A stretch of DNA of 64,000 nucleotides from Ophthalmolycus amberensis (lineage: Eukaryota; Chordata; Actinopteri; Perciformes; Zoarcidae). Below the pieces are notes generated by a model. The model was given only the letters and a program-made list of their open reading frames with translations, searched no databases and was not told where the DNA came from. The stretch lies in assembly GCA_024529925.1 (NCBI GenBank), contig JAFEUB010001061.1, positions 242,001 to 306,000 on the forward strand, given 5' to 3'. The translations under genes and the position numbers were made by a program. This document shows positions 23,715 to 34,823 of this stretch, piece by piece (positions within the stretch are counted from its first letter, which is position 1; every line of letters starts with the position of its first letter).

Positions 23715-23880
23715 GGAATCTCCGGGTTCTCTGGCTTCCTCCCACAGTCAGCCTCAGTGAACTGACTACTCCAAACTGCCCGTGGGTGTGAATGTATGCT
23801 TTAATGATTTGTTTGTATGTATGTGCCCTGCGATAGTCTGGCGAACTGTCCAGAGTGAACAGGCTATGTATGCGGCTGTA
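23715..23880. repeat. Common teleost interspersed repeat fragment
   Basis: TCTCCGGGTTCTCTGGCTTC, CTCCCACAGTC and CCTGCGATAGTCTGGCGAAC are hallmarks of a very widespread fish repeat. I see nothing else in 22500-24180. Confidence 0.6.
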
Positions 23881-24185
23881 ATAATAGAAATCTTGTCCGT
23901 AATTTATCACTTTAATTATGTTCTAATACATCCATGGGACGTTCTGTCTATTTGATTGGGATTGTTTTCTGATATGTTGCCGGGTTGAGTTGGCCAGTTG
24001 GATTATGTGTCTCATGAACACATCCATGGAGATTAGGGCATTCATGTGTGATCCGATCTAATGCTAGTACATAAGGATAGATTGATTGCCGGAGTATTCA
24101 GGTAATATTATAGTAGGAAGTCGCCCTTTATTGGCTTCACGTGCGACTGAGCAGCTTTCATGGAAAAGAAGGGGGCCCCTGCTCC

Positions 24186-25555
24186 AAAGATGTAAGGCAA
24201 GGCAAGGCAAGGCAAGTTTATTTGTATAGCACATTTCAACAACAAGGTAATTCAAAGTGCTTCACATGAAACCATTAAAAGCATAAAGGCAAAAGTAAAG
24301 GAGATTTAAAACATACATTGAAACAATAATTGATGTCTCCCTGAGACATTACGCTGCACGCAATCAACCATACACTGCCGCAATTCTGCAATTTCTCGCA
24401 CACAAACCACGTCTGGAAAAGATCTCTGCCGATCTGCGTTTTATAGTGTACGCCTTGCACGAACTCGGTCCCGGAGGAAATGGCGACATATTGTGCACTT
24501 TCTAAATTTGAATCGATGTCTCCCTGAGACATTACGCTGCACGCAATCAACCATACACTGCCGCAATTCTGCAATTACTCGCACACAAACCACGTCTGGA
24601 AAAGATCTCTGCCGATCTGCGTTTTATAGTGTACGCCTTGCATGAACTCGGTCCCGGAGGAAATGGCGATATATTGTGCAGTCCTTTTAAAACGATTAAA
24701 CTTCACATAAAACCATTAAAAGCATCAAAACATAAGGCAAAAGAAAAGGAGATTTAAAAACAATTAAAGAAACAGTGTAAGAAATAAAATTCAGTGGTAA
24801 AATGCAGAAATGCAGGAAATTGATTAATATATTAATTGAATGTGGTTCAATTAAAGGCAGCAGCAAACAGAAAGGTCTTCAATCTTGATTTAAATGAGCT
24901 GAGGGTCTCAGCAGACCTGCAGCTTTCTGGGACTTTGTTCCAGATATGTGGAGCAGAAAAACTGAACGCTGCTTCTCCATGTTTAGTTCTGACTCTGGGA
25001 ACAGAAAGTAGACCGGTCCCAGACGACCTGAGGGGTCGGGATGGTTCATAAGGTAGCAGCAGATCAGAGATGTATTTTGGCCCAAAACCATTCAGTGCTT
25101 TGTAAACCAACAGCAGGATTTTAAAGTCAATTCTTTGTTGGACAGGAAGCCAGTGCAAAGACCTCAGAACTGGAGTGATGTGATCCACCCTCCTGGTCTT
25201 AGTGAGGACTCGAGCTGCAGCGTTCTGAATCAGCTGCAGCTTTCTGACGGACTTTTTACAGAGACCTGTAAACACACCGTTACAGTAGTCCAGTCTGCTG
25301 AAGATAAATGCATGGACAAGTTTTTCCAAATCCTGTTGAGACATAAGTCCTCTAATCCTTGATATATTCTTCAGGTGATAATAGGCTGATTTTGTAATTG
25401 TCTTGATATGGCTGTTCAGGTTGAGGTCTGAATCCATAACTACACCTAGATTTCTGGCTTGGTTTGTGGGTTTTAACATCAGTGACTGAAGCTGAGCGGT
25501 ACTCTTCATACATCCATGGCTCCTGGGTGTCTACTTGTGACTTCTTGTTGGAGAA
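24186..25555 (-). mobile_element. L2/Maui-type LINE, 5'-truncated
   Basis: On the minus strand, 25509-24847 encodes 220 residues of the C-terminal part of a LINE reverse transcriptase ORF2: LGVVMDSDLNLNSHI, FIFSRLDYCNGVF, LTKTRRVDHITPVLRSLHWL and a closing FKSRLKTFLF. The catalytic RT motifs are missing, so this is a 5'-truncated copy. The 3' end (24186-24230) reads GTGCTATACAAATAAAC followed by CTTGCC tandem tail repeats, typical of L2-clade elements. The 3' UTR contains a separate duplicated insert at 24332-24680. Confidence 0.85.
24332..24680. repeat. 183-bp tandem duplication inside the LINE 3' UTR
   Basis: GATGTCTCCCTGAGACATTA begins at 24332 and again at 24515. The copies match for about 165 bp through ATATTGTGCA with a few substitutions. 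Flanking LINE sequence (ACCATTAAAAGCAT ... GGAGATTTAAAA) occurs on both sides, so the pair was inserted with, or caused, duplication of the LINE tail. Confidence 0.85.
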
Positions 25556-25559
25556 AAGA

Positions 25560-27540
25560 AACATTTTGCGTCGCCCTTTGAAGCAATCTTAATAAAGTTG
25601 TCCAACTGTGTCTGCCAAGACGGGGGTAACACAGATAACTCCCTCTGTTTGTGTGTACACTGGCCTTTAGAGAGACGGATCGAGAGGGAGTGAAAAGAAG
25701 AGGAGAAATGGGTATGATGGAAGGGAAAATGAAAAAAGATAGGAAGGACCAGGAAGAGAGGGAGCGATGAGAAAATGTGCCAAGAGAAAGAAAGGAGAGA
25801 TGTTTCTGCGGAGTCTCTTAAAGCTGTCATTCAGCTTCTATGGATGCACAATGTTTCTCGTCTCCGTGTCTGTCAACCAGCAGGACATGTAGCATCAGTT
25901 CATTGCAGTTTAAAGCTGAGGTTATCGCAGTCGGGTCTCCAACTGGTTACTGTGGGTCGATGCAGGTCTGTAACAGTCTGCTGCTCATTCAGATTGAGTT
26001 AAACATTCATTTTCTTGACACAATAGGAAACATATTCTTAATATTCTATCCCTGGTGTGTCTCTGCTTGCTTGAATCTTTGTTCAATCTGTATTTTTATT
26101 TTTGACCAGGAGGTAAAGGAACAAAACATCATGTTATTTTACACTAGTAAGCTACTTATCTTTACTTTGTTTATTTGTTTTTGTTCAAAAAGGTTCAGTG
26201 TACAGGGTAGAGTAAATTAATATAATGATAATATAAAGAGACAATATTAGAGACAATACTTTTTTTTAATATACAGATATTAAGTGTCTTGACAGCCTTT
26301 TTGTTAGTCGAAGTAGTTTGTTGAGTAAGTCGAAACATTCTTCAGGAAAACAGTTTTTAGATAAAGAATTATCAATTAAATATAGAAAGAACTCAACAAT
26401 TATACAACATAGATAGACATTGTTATGACACAGACAGACATATGTAGATACACATGTGTATGCATAATGCATAATAAATGAATGGATAACATTAAACTCA
26501 ATGTTTTAGCACAAATCAGTGTCCTGGGTGAGATAGGGGGAGGGCAGACATGGTGGGCTGTGCTGATGTGAGAGAAAACATGCAGACAGAACAATCAACA
26601 TCCAGTTAATATGGCAGGGAACTAGAAGACTTGTAAACAGACTTGGTTATCATGAACGTAACTATACTTATTATGTATAAACTCCGATGTTTTCACAGTT
26701 CGACATTTAGTCAACTTCAAGGCTGCCCAATTGATGTATAAAGACAGACTATAGTGAGTCAGTGATGTAAGATGAGTGCAGAACAAGATTAGAACAAATG
26801 CAAACAAAATTAGTTGAAATACATATTTTTTGAATGGTTTACTTAAGTGTGGTTTTGCCAGTTATTTGTCCCTGTCCCTGAAGGTGTCACAGGAACGGGG
26901 TTGCGGCAGAGTGCCGGATGCGTCCTTCTCACCTGGACTCATCACTGCCAGCGTCTGCCCGTTCTGGTTTTCTTCTGTTCACACATTCACGTTTACATTA
27001 CTGATGTTACTGACTGACACACTTCACAATTGTAGCTATTTCTTTACTTTTCACTTCATTGTAATAAATACCTTTTAATTTACCATCAAACATTGTGTCC
27101 TTTACCGTATTCATCATGGCCTAGGAGCCGAGTTATGACATTACAAATAACGTGATTTTGTTACTCTGAGGTAGATTAAAAGTATATATCCAATACAAGG
27201 ACCAACTAAGTCTAGGACTAACATATCAACCAAGGTACTTGTTATTTTGCATCAAGTTTCTTTAAGTTGTTTATTCCCAGTTGGATGCTGGTGAAAACTG
27301 AAAGGTGGGGTCATTAAACCTTTATGAAGGACTTATAGTTCATAAATCAGTTTGAGTGTCAAACAACGAGGCTGCTCTGAGTCTATCCAGGCACGAGGTG
27401 GTGACCACTTTCTGGGACAGGTTTATTACTTAAGATTTTGTCATCCTTGTATTTATCATACTTCAATTTTCCTCATCTTTCCAGCGACGTTTACTACACA
27501 AACTAACATTGATTTTTCATTGCCTTTTTGGTTGATTTAA
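25560..27540. other. Intergenic, nothing recognised
   Basis: AT-rich sequence without supportable exons or named repeats. Confidence 0.5.
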
Positions 27541-27542
27541 GT

Positions 27543-28474
27543 CAGGGGTCGGCAACCTTTTCTATCCAAAGAGCCATTTTGCTCTATTTTCCACCAAATA
27601 AAATTTGTCTGGAGCCACAAAAGCTATTTGATATCACAGCTTATAAAGTTGTATATATAGTTATATTATATACAAAAACTATAGTTTGTTGTATTGATGA
27701 AAATATAGAACAAGAATAAAGACAATTCTTGACATTTTATTGCTGTTTTACCTGTTAGAACAATATCAAACTCTTATGAAGAGGAGAGTTTGCTGCAGCA
27801 GCTGAGAAATCGCTCTTTGCCGCTCATGTCCAGCATGACACTTGCATGCTCTGGAAGCATACAGGTAAGCCAGCATCGTTGGCAGTGAAAGCAAATGAAG
27901 ACGTCCACGCAGAATTTAACTCTCTATTTTCCTCTTTCCTCTTTCTTTTTTGGGATTTATCCATTGATAGTTTACCGAGGGCGGGGGTCTGCAGATCATG
28001 ATTAGCCACCTGCAGGGAAAAGCGCTTGACAGGTGTAATAGGATGTGACGCACATTTTAGTTGACAAAATATTAAAACATTTTAATTTAAGGTCAGGTAT
28101 TACTGACCTTGTTGTCTTTACTAGCAGCTGTTGTTCAGTTAAAGTCTGCATTATTACGGAGGAAGCAGCTGTTATTGGAGCGATTAGCGAGCAGCGTGTC
28201 CAGCGGCGTTATCAAACCTACGGAGCGGCCGTCTGAAGTCACGTTAGCGGCTTTGAGCAACTAATCTACTTCCTGTTTACACCGGCACCCACCCGCATAT
28301 TCAATTTCAGGGGCTTAAGTCTGGACGGAGATCATTTAGAAAACGATGCTGAGACGCTGCGTGGACGGAGATCGTTTTTGTTTGTTAAAACTCTGTTTTA
28401 AAACGTATTAGTGTGGATGTAGACTTGGGGAGCCGCAACAGAGGGGATGAAGAGCCGCAGGTTGCCGACCCCTG
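27543..28474. mobile_element. Non-autonomous hAT element
   Basis: A 16-bp terminal inverted repeat is clear: CAGGGGTCGGCAACCT at 27543 and its reverse complement ending at 28474. Subterminal GAGCCAT/GAGCCGC motifs are of the hAT-Charlie kind. It has no transposase frame. Internal sequence 28050-28425 is family X DNA. A matching 8-bp target duplication is not visible (ATTTAAGT against GCCTACCG), so one flank may have been rearranged. Confidence 0.75.
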
Positions 28475-28479
28475 GCCTA

Positions 28480-29389
28480 CCGTAAGTGCAGACACTGAGT
28501 GTTCTTTTGAGGACATGCAGTCACACTTCAATGAGGATGGATATACTAAAAGGATATTGGAGAAACATGTCAGACAGCATGATGAAATAGAAAAGGCAAA
28601 CACAGACTTGCTTCGCAACAGCCTGAGAACAACATAGGGGATCAATCGAAGGAGCAAGTGAGTTGGATTCCCAGCCTTTGATATTATACAACGAACTCCG
28701 CACGACATTATGCATGTAATTCTGGAGGGCATAGCCCCATTGGAAATCAAATGTGTTTTGAATCATCTTGTTCAGTCGGGACAAATACATCTTGACTCAG
28801 TGAATTCTGCTATTCTTGGCTTCCCTTATTCCCCTCTAGATGTTAGAGATAGGCCATCCCCAATTTCTGTTCGTACATTAATGTCAAGTAAACTAAAACA
28901 GTCATCTGTGCAAATGCTTGTCCTGTTGAGGATATTGCCATTTGTTTTGGAGAGTTTGGAATTCGATGCATATGTGGAATTGATAATTGAGCTAATAGCG
29001 ATTGTGCAGATAGTGTTCGTACCATAGCAACTGTGTCTAGGTTGAAGTTACGAATTGAAAATCATTTGAAGCGTTGGAAGGAGCTTTTTCCACCGAAACA
29101 GCATTATATGATACATTTGCCATCACGGATAAAATCATTGGGTCCAATGGTCAGATATGTGTATGTGGTTCAAGTCTAAACATTGTTTCTTTAAACAATG
29201 GGCTTCTAAGCTCAATTTTAAAAATATTGGCAAGTCTTTGATGAATCAGAACCAAATATATGAAAGCTGCCAAAATGTTGACCCTTCAATGCACCCAATC
29301 TTTTCAAATGAAAGGGAAATGGGACCTGTATCTGGGGTTAACGATCTACAGTATTTACGTGGGAAATTGAGACTTCCTAGGTTTCAATG
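28480..29389 (+). pseudogene. tnp2-like (CMC/EnSpm-type) transposase relic
   Basis: Pieces of one protein are readable in changing frames: an N-part with NEDGYTKRILEKHVRQHDE; a core from 28710 with MHVILEGIAPLEIKCVLNHL; then LKLRIENHLKRWKELFP, KQHYMIHLP and FKSKHCFFKQWASKLNFKNI, ending at 29389. The order resembles a widespread multicopy fish protein that I associate with tnp2/EnSpm-type transposases. Frame changes near 28640 and 29025 break it. The hAT element ends immediately upstream, so it may have inserted into this relic. Confidence 0.5.
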
Positions 29390-29851
29390 AAGTGAACCAT
29401 GCTGTATCAGTCAAATAGCTTGTGATAAATGGTAATAAATACATAACTCAGAAGTCCATGGTCCTTGCCAAAGTACTGAATGGTAAAATGCTAGAATTTG
29501 GACTGGTGAAAAAGATATTTCTTAAATTATTATCACACATTATCACATTAATTATCACATAGCATTTCTGCTTATGTTCATAACCACATGGTCTTGGCCA
29601 GATGAATGTAATGGCAACCTTTATATTCCTAATGAGATGTTAGCACAGTGCTCACTCACTTTAACTTGCTAAAGGATGAGACAGGCTGAGGAGAAAGTTT
29701 GTTCTTAAAGCAATAGTTTGACTTTAAGTACTGTCTTTGCTCTGTACTGTATTTCGTCTATAGGAATACATTATTGCTGTGCTGTGTTGTAAGACTGACA
29801 ATAAAACAATGAATTCCATTTGGTTGTTATCTGTTTTTAATATGTGAAGCA

Positions 29852-31212
29852 ATGTGTAGCGCGCGGTGGCCCCGCACGCGTTCTTAAAAAATAAAAAGTA
29901 TTAAAATAATAAAGTAAAAAATAAATAGGAGGCCTTCTGTTTGAAACGAACAGAAGGGAAACGAGGATCCCTCAGTAGTGTGTGCGCGAACTGAGAGGAC
30001 CTCGCCGGCGACGGGCAGACCCGAGCTGCCGCCGGGGTGACCACGGATCCACGGGACTCGTGCCCCGATGTCCGGTCGCCCCCTGTGAGCGCCCCTGGTG
30101 CAGCAAGAGACTGCGTGAAGGGGGAGAGAGGCAGAGGATCAGTTCTCTCTCTATATGACTCGCTCACCTGGCCTGAGGGAGAGTGGCTCCCGCGCACTAC
30201 CCCCTACTTTGCCTCGATAGCCTCTGCTTAAGAGAAACTTATACCGGTAGCCAATTGCACCAAATAGTAATAAATATCCAACTAAAGCACAATCAATAGC
30301 TCGTTTGCTTTCTTCTCCGAATCGCCAAACATTGATATACTAAATAGTATAATCTGTCGCTCGAATAGCCAGTCGGTTTTATGAAGTCTTACAGTTTTTA
30401 TTTCCCTGCTCAGAGCCCAACAGATATAAAGCTCTTTCAAACTCACGGTCGTTTTTTTTTGGGACCGGCTTGAAGCGGGACTTCCCCGGGTCTCTCTTAA
30501 CTATAGAAACGGATGTTAGTATGTGTAGGTGTGTGTGCATAAGTTTGCATCAGTCGTGTGCCATGCTGGAGGTCCTTCAACTTACCACAGGGGCTGGGAG
30601 ATCTCCCCCCCCCCCCCCCCCTTAGAGGAGACCTCTTCTCTCTGAGTTCCCGAAAAAGAGTCGGCCGAAAAGGTTAAATTGTTACTTATTTATTTCTGTC
30701 CAATTCAAAGTATATTCTTTGAGCAAATACAGAGAAAAATCGATAAAGAAAAATCAAAAGTGAATTTAAAAACCCTGAACCCAGTGAGCAAGCTGTTTTC
30801 AAATGTCTGGAGAGTTGTAAGAATTTAAAATTGAACCCCACACAGTTACAGACCTGGTGGACTTCTCCCCAACTACCGCCCCAATTCTTTAAAACCGAGA
30901 ATATTTATACTCTTAACAACACCGGGGGAAAGTTCCAACCCCCCCCCCCACCCAGGGTTAATGCAGAATGCAAACATCAGCAGATGTTGAACCCTGTGTG
31001 AAACTATGTGTAAGGCTGTGTGTAGATGTGTAACATCACGTCACCTTCATCTGTCACCCGGAAAGTATAGGTCACAAAAGTAGGTCACAAACCCAACCAC
31101 TTGGTCACCTGGAAAGCCCCTACAAGCCCCGCTAGAGTGTGTGTGTGTCTCGTAACTGCACGTCCGTGCAGCAGGCGCCATCTTACAAGAGACACAGAGC
31201 CCTATAGGTTAC
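29852..31212. other. GC-rich block, possible solo LTR
   Basis: The block begins TGTAGCGCGCGGTGGCC and ends ATAGGTTACA, giving TG...CA-like termini with a short TGTA/TACA inversion, and is more GC-rich at 29855-30230 than its surroundings. It carries C-runs at 30606-30622 and 30940-30949. No target duplication or coding frame is visible. A solo LTR is only one reading. Confidence 0.25.
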
Positions 31213-31809
31213 ATTTTTGTTTTTCTAAATTTTTTAGTCGTTGTTTTTGCTGAGCAGCAGTACGGTGCCTGTTAACACCGAATAACCAGGGCATTCCGTG
31301 TAGGGGGCATTCACAATTTTGCAAAACACTCCAACTCGTCTAAAAGATGAAAAGGATAGGATGCTGAAATAAGAAATTCTGACTTTGACAAAGCAGTTTT
31401 GTACTTGTCAGTGGTGATCAAACAGCCTTATAATTCCAGAAATTCTAGTTTCAAGCATTAACTTGCATCAGAACCAATAACAAGTTATAATACCGTACTA
31501 AGATAATTAAGGATAATTTATGGAAATGCCATAAAAACTGGCTGGTAAGAAGACATATCTTGTCAGACAAAAAGCAGCATACTGTATATTGATTTAAGAT
31601 ATTTCATCTTATTTAGATTTCAATTTTTGCAGTGCAGCCAGATCACAACGCCAGCGAGTGTCATCACCACCAATGGACCATGCCGACATCCTGCAAGGAG
31701 AGAAACAGGAAACATGTATTCTTATTATCATTGGTGAGAACATCACTTCAGCAAAGTTGCAAAGGAAAATAATTAAAGACTTCAGTCATCGTCTCCTGAA
31801 CAATGAGTT

Positions 31810-31888
31810 TTTGTTACCTTTAGACAGAGCCAGGCTAGCTACCCATGTTTCCAGTGTTTATGCTAAGCTAACTGGCTGCTGGCTGTAG
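31810..31888. repeat. Common teleost repeat fragment
   Basis: The run AGACAGAGCCAGGCTAGCTA followed by TGCTAAGCTAACTGGCTGCT matches a dispersed repeat found in most fish genomes. I recognise nothing in 31213-31800 or 31890-32430. Confidence 0.6.
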
Positions 31889-32442
31889 CCTTCTATGTAT
31901 TGAACAGACACTAAAGAGGTATCAATCTAATCATCTAACTCTCCAAAACAAAGCAAACAAGTATTTTCTCAAACTATTACTCTGGTTTATAAAAACATAG
32001 AAAGAAAAGAAATAAAGAAATGTAGTGAAAATAATTGTAATTAGCATAAAATGGAAATACTCAAGCAAAGTATAATTTCTTCAAAAGTAACGTAATACCT
32101 GCATTATCATTATTATGTTTGAAAAGATGCTGTTTCAGACTAATTCACTGATAAACTAGTTTTGTGTGCATGTGGTCATCACTATCCTCTCCATCAGATT
32201 GATTAGAAGAATACTTTTATGAATTCAAACTGCTTTGTTTTTAAAATGCATGTTGGTTTTGTGGTTCATGGGTTTAAATGTAAAATACATGGATTATATA
32301 TTGTGGATTTATAATCATATATTGTGATAAGACACTTTGAAAATGAATATTGGAGGATTTTATTTCTGTATGATTTATGCCTGCGAGGTTATTAACAAGC
32401 ACCCACGCCATAAAATTAGACCCAATAAGATCTGGTCTAGAG

Positions 32443-33520
32443 CAGGGATTCCCAAAGTGGGATGCGCGAGCTGCCTCTAGGGGGTGTGCGAGAGGAAAAA
32501 TGTAATGGTGGTCTAATGGTGCAGTCCTGTCTCCTAAAAATTACGTTCCCCCAAAACTAAAATGCATTCTCAATTGCGTTTGACTAAAAACGTATTTTCT
32601 CCCTGATTACGTTTGTGTTTGACGTATTACAAATACTCCCGGATTTTACTACGCGGGCCTTTGTGGAGGTATTGTAGCCGCGTAATGTTCCTCGTTGCTC
32701 GGCCTGGATGAGCGCGTTTCTGCTGGAGACAGGCGGGGTTGTGGTAGTATTCTGACCGCGTAATAGGGAGAAGGAGAGGCGGTGGTGGAGAGGGAAAAAA
32801 ATGTTAGTGTTAAAATGTTGATTAGAAACGTATTTGTAATACGTCAATGTAATAAGTCAAACACAAATGTAATCAGGGAGAAAATACGTTTTTAGTCAAA
32901 CGTAATTGAGAATGCATTTTAGTTTTGGGGGAACGTAATTTTTAGGAGACAGTCGGTGCAGTGAGGTTCTGGCTAACAGCTGTCTGAAGCCCTCTTATTT
33001 ACGTCGATCGCCACCTGAACACCAAGCTTGCCAGTGCAAGTCAAAAGCCCCTTACATTGTTTATATCGAAATCGGAGGAGTTACAAAACAGCCCAAAACA
33101 ACTGCAGTCTCATTCATGTTGGGTCTACAAAAAACGCACTACGGGCTTCATATCTGGTCACAGAATAACAAGAAAGGGGCTACCGCACACAATCGCCGAA
33201 GACGTGTGCTTGCCAGCTGCCAAAGCGATGGTGGAATGTATGATTGGAGACAGAGAAGCAAACAAGTTGGACGTGATCCCGGTGTCCAACAACACTGTGT
33301 CGCTGCATCGATGCTTTGGCCGAAGACATCCTGGCTACATTAGTCGGTCGCGTGAAGAAGAGTGAGTTTTACTCTCTACAAGTAGACGATGTCTACAGAT
33401 GTGGCCAATCTGGCCACTCTTCTGGTGTACGTCCGTTACCTTTTCGAAGGCACGGTGCAGGAAGAGTTTTTGTCGGGATGTAGAAGAGGGTACGTGGCCT
33501 AAAAAGTTTGGGAACCGCTG
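32443..33520 (+). mobile_element. hAT element with 8-bp target duplication, degenerate transposase
   Basis: The ends read CAGGGATTCCCAAAGTG (32443) and AAAGTTTGGGAACCGCTG (to 33520), and both sides carry GTCTAGAG (32435-32442 and 33521-33528), the 8-bp duplication of hAT insertion. The inside keeps a fragment of a ZBED5/FAM200-like transposase at 33057-33500: LPHTIAEDVCLPAAKAMVEC, then NKLDVIPVSNNTVS, and later LLVYVRYLFEGTVQEEFL in another frame. Most of the gene is deleted. A foldback element is nested at 32526-32954. Confidence 0.88.
32526..32954. mobile_element. Foldback MITE nested in the hAT element
   Basis: Long inverted repeats of about 110 bp: the left arm starts CCTGTCTCCTAAAAATTACG and the right arm ends CGTAATTTTTAGGAGACAG. 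The element is flanked by GGTGCAGT (32518-32525 and 32955-32962). Long arms plus an 8-9 bp duplication fit a Mutator-like or hAT-type MITE. No ORF of its own. Confidence 0.85.
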
Positions 33521-33529
33521 GTCTAGAGA

Positions 33530-34820
33530 TAGAAGTCAAAGATCAGAAGTTTTGAGCATTTTAAGTGATTAGCATTTCAGGATCTTCATCTAACTGATGG
33601 CAGCCCCACTCATGAATTAGCCTGCACTGTGCCTCCTCCACCGCTCCACCCAAAGTATCAATAAAAAGACAGATAGAAATATGATCAGAGAAGATGATGG
33701 TGAGTAATACTCTCCTTATCTTTACTCCTACCCTCCTCTCGTCTCTTCCAGCTTAATAAATGAACAGCCCAAAAATATTGACATCTAATGCATATTAATG
33801 AATACAAATGTGACAAAAAACACCGCCCACATGTAGTGCAGAATGTATTCCGGATGTAAATTATTAACTGGAGGTAGCAGCAGGTGAGAGTTATGCAGTA
33901 TTTCATTTTTTTAAACTCTTGGTCGAGTTAATTATCATCCAGCACACATTAGTGACTCGTGGGGGGGGGGGGGATCAGATACAATGAGATTGTGATGAAG
34001 TGATGTGCAATATGCTCATATAGTTCGTTTGGTCTGCTGACTGTTTCTTGTACTGTATTGTCGACATACTATCATTTCACTGAGTTTAAAAAAACCAGAT
34101 TTTCCTTGTTCTGTATTATTTTCCATACTACAGCGTACTGCTATAATCATTCATAAAGCATATCTAATTATATCCAACAGGAATCCCATAAAGAGGATTT
34201 CCAACAAGTGATCGTGCCTTTCTCAACATGCGTACTTCTCTGTACTTGTAAACTCGTGGACTTGTGAAACGTCATCAGTCTCACAAATGACCTATTTCAT
34301 CGTTTCTGATGCGGCGTCTCTAGTGTACGAACACTGTTTTGTCCTTTGGTAAAATGGCCCCTGTGACAGTGACAAAGAAAATCCACCAGGTTTCATCTAG
34401 ACAACTAAAAGTACTTGGTGTAGATGAGCTCATGGTTTGTCCCTGGCACAGAAATATATAATAAATCTACACTACCAGGACTAAGATACCCACTTCTTAT
34501 TCCCAGCTGAGCTTCACTGCATCACAGGTTGACCGTATCATGCCTCATAATAATAACAATGTGATTCCACATTAACTATAATGAAGCAAAGACCAAATAA
34601 AGAGTTTGTTTTGTTTTTGTACTCTCCCACTCCTTCCTTAGCTGGCTTCTTACTTCCTTAACACTAGGCCTACAGACCAGTCTGAAATCACTATGTCAAA
34701 ACCAGGTGCTGTGGTAAATGACATGGGATAACACTGTTTGACTTTTTCATTTTTAATTTAATAGGATAAAATGAACCACTTGGTTCTTTGCACTAAAGTA
34801 CAGTCTCTACTACAGTCTCT
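33530..34820. other. Intergenic, nothing recognised
   Basis: It has a G-run at 33961-33972 and otherwise ordinary AT-rich DNA. No exon could be supported. Confidence 0.5.
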
Positions 34821-34823
34821 ACT

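Noticed and set aside
28385..28790. Minus-strand frames over the tnp2-like relic
   Set aside because: Antisense to the recognised transposase pieces.
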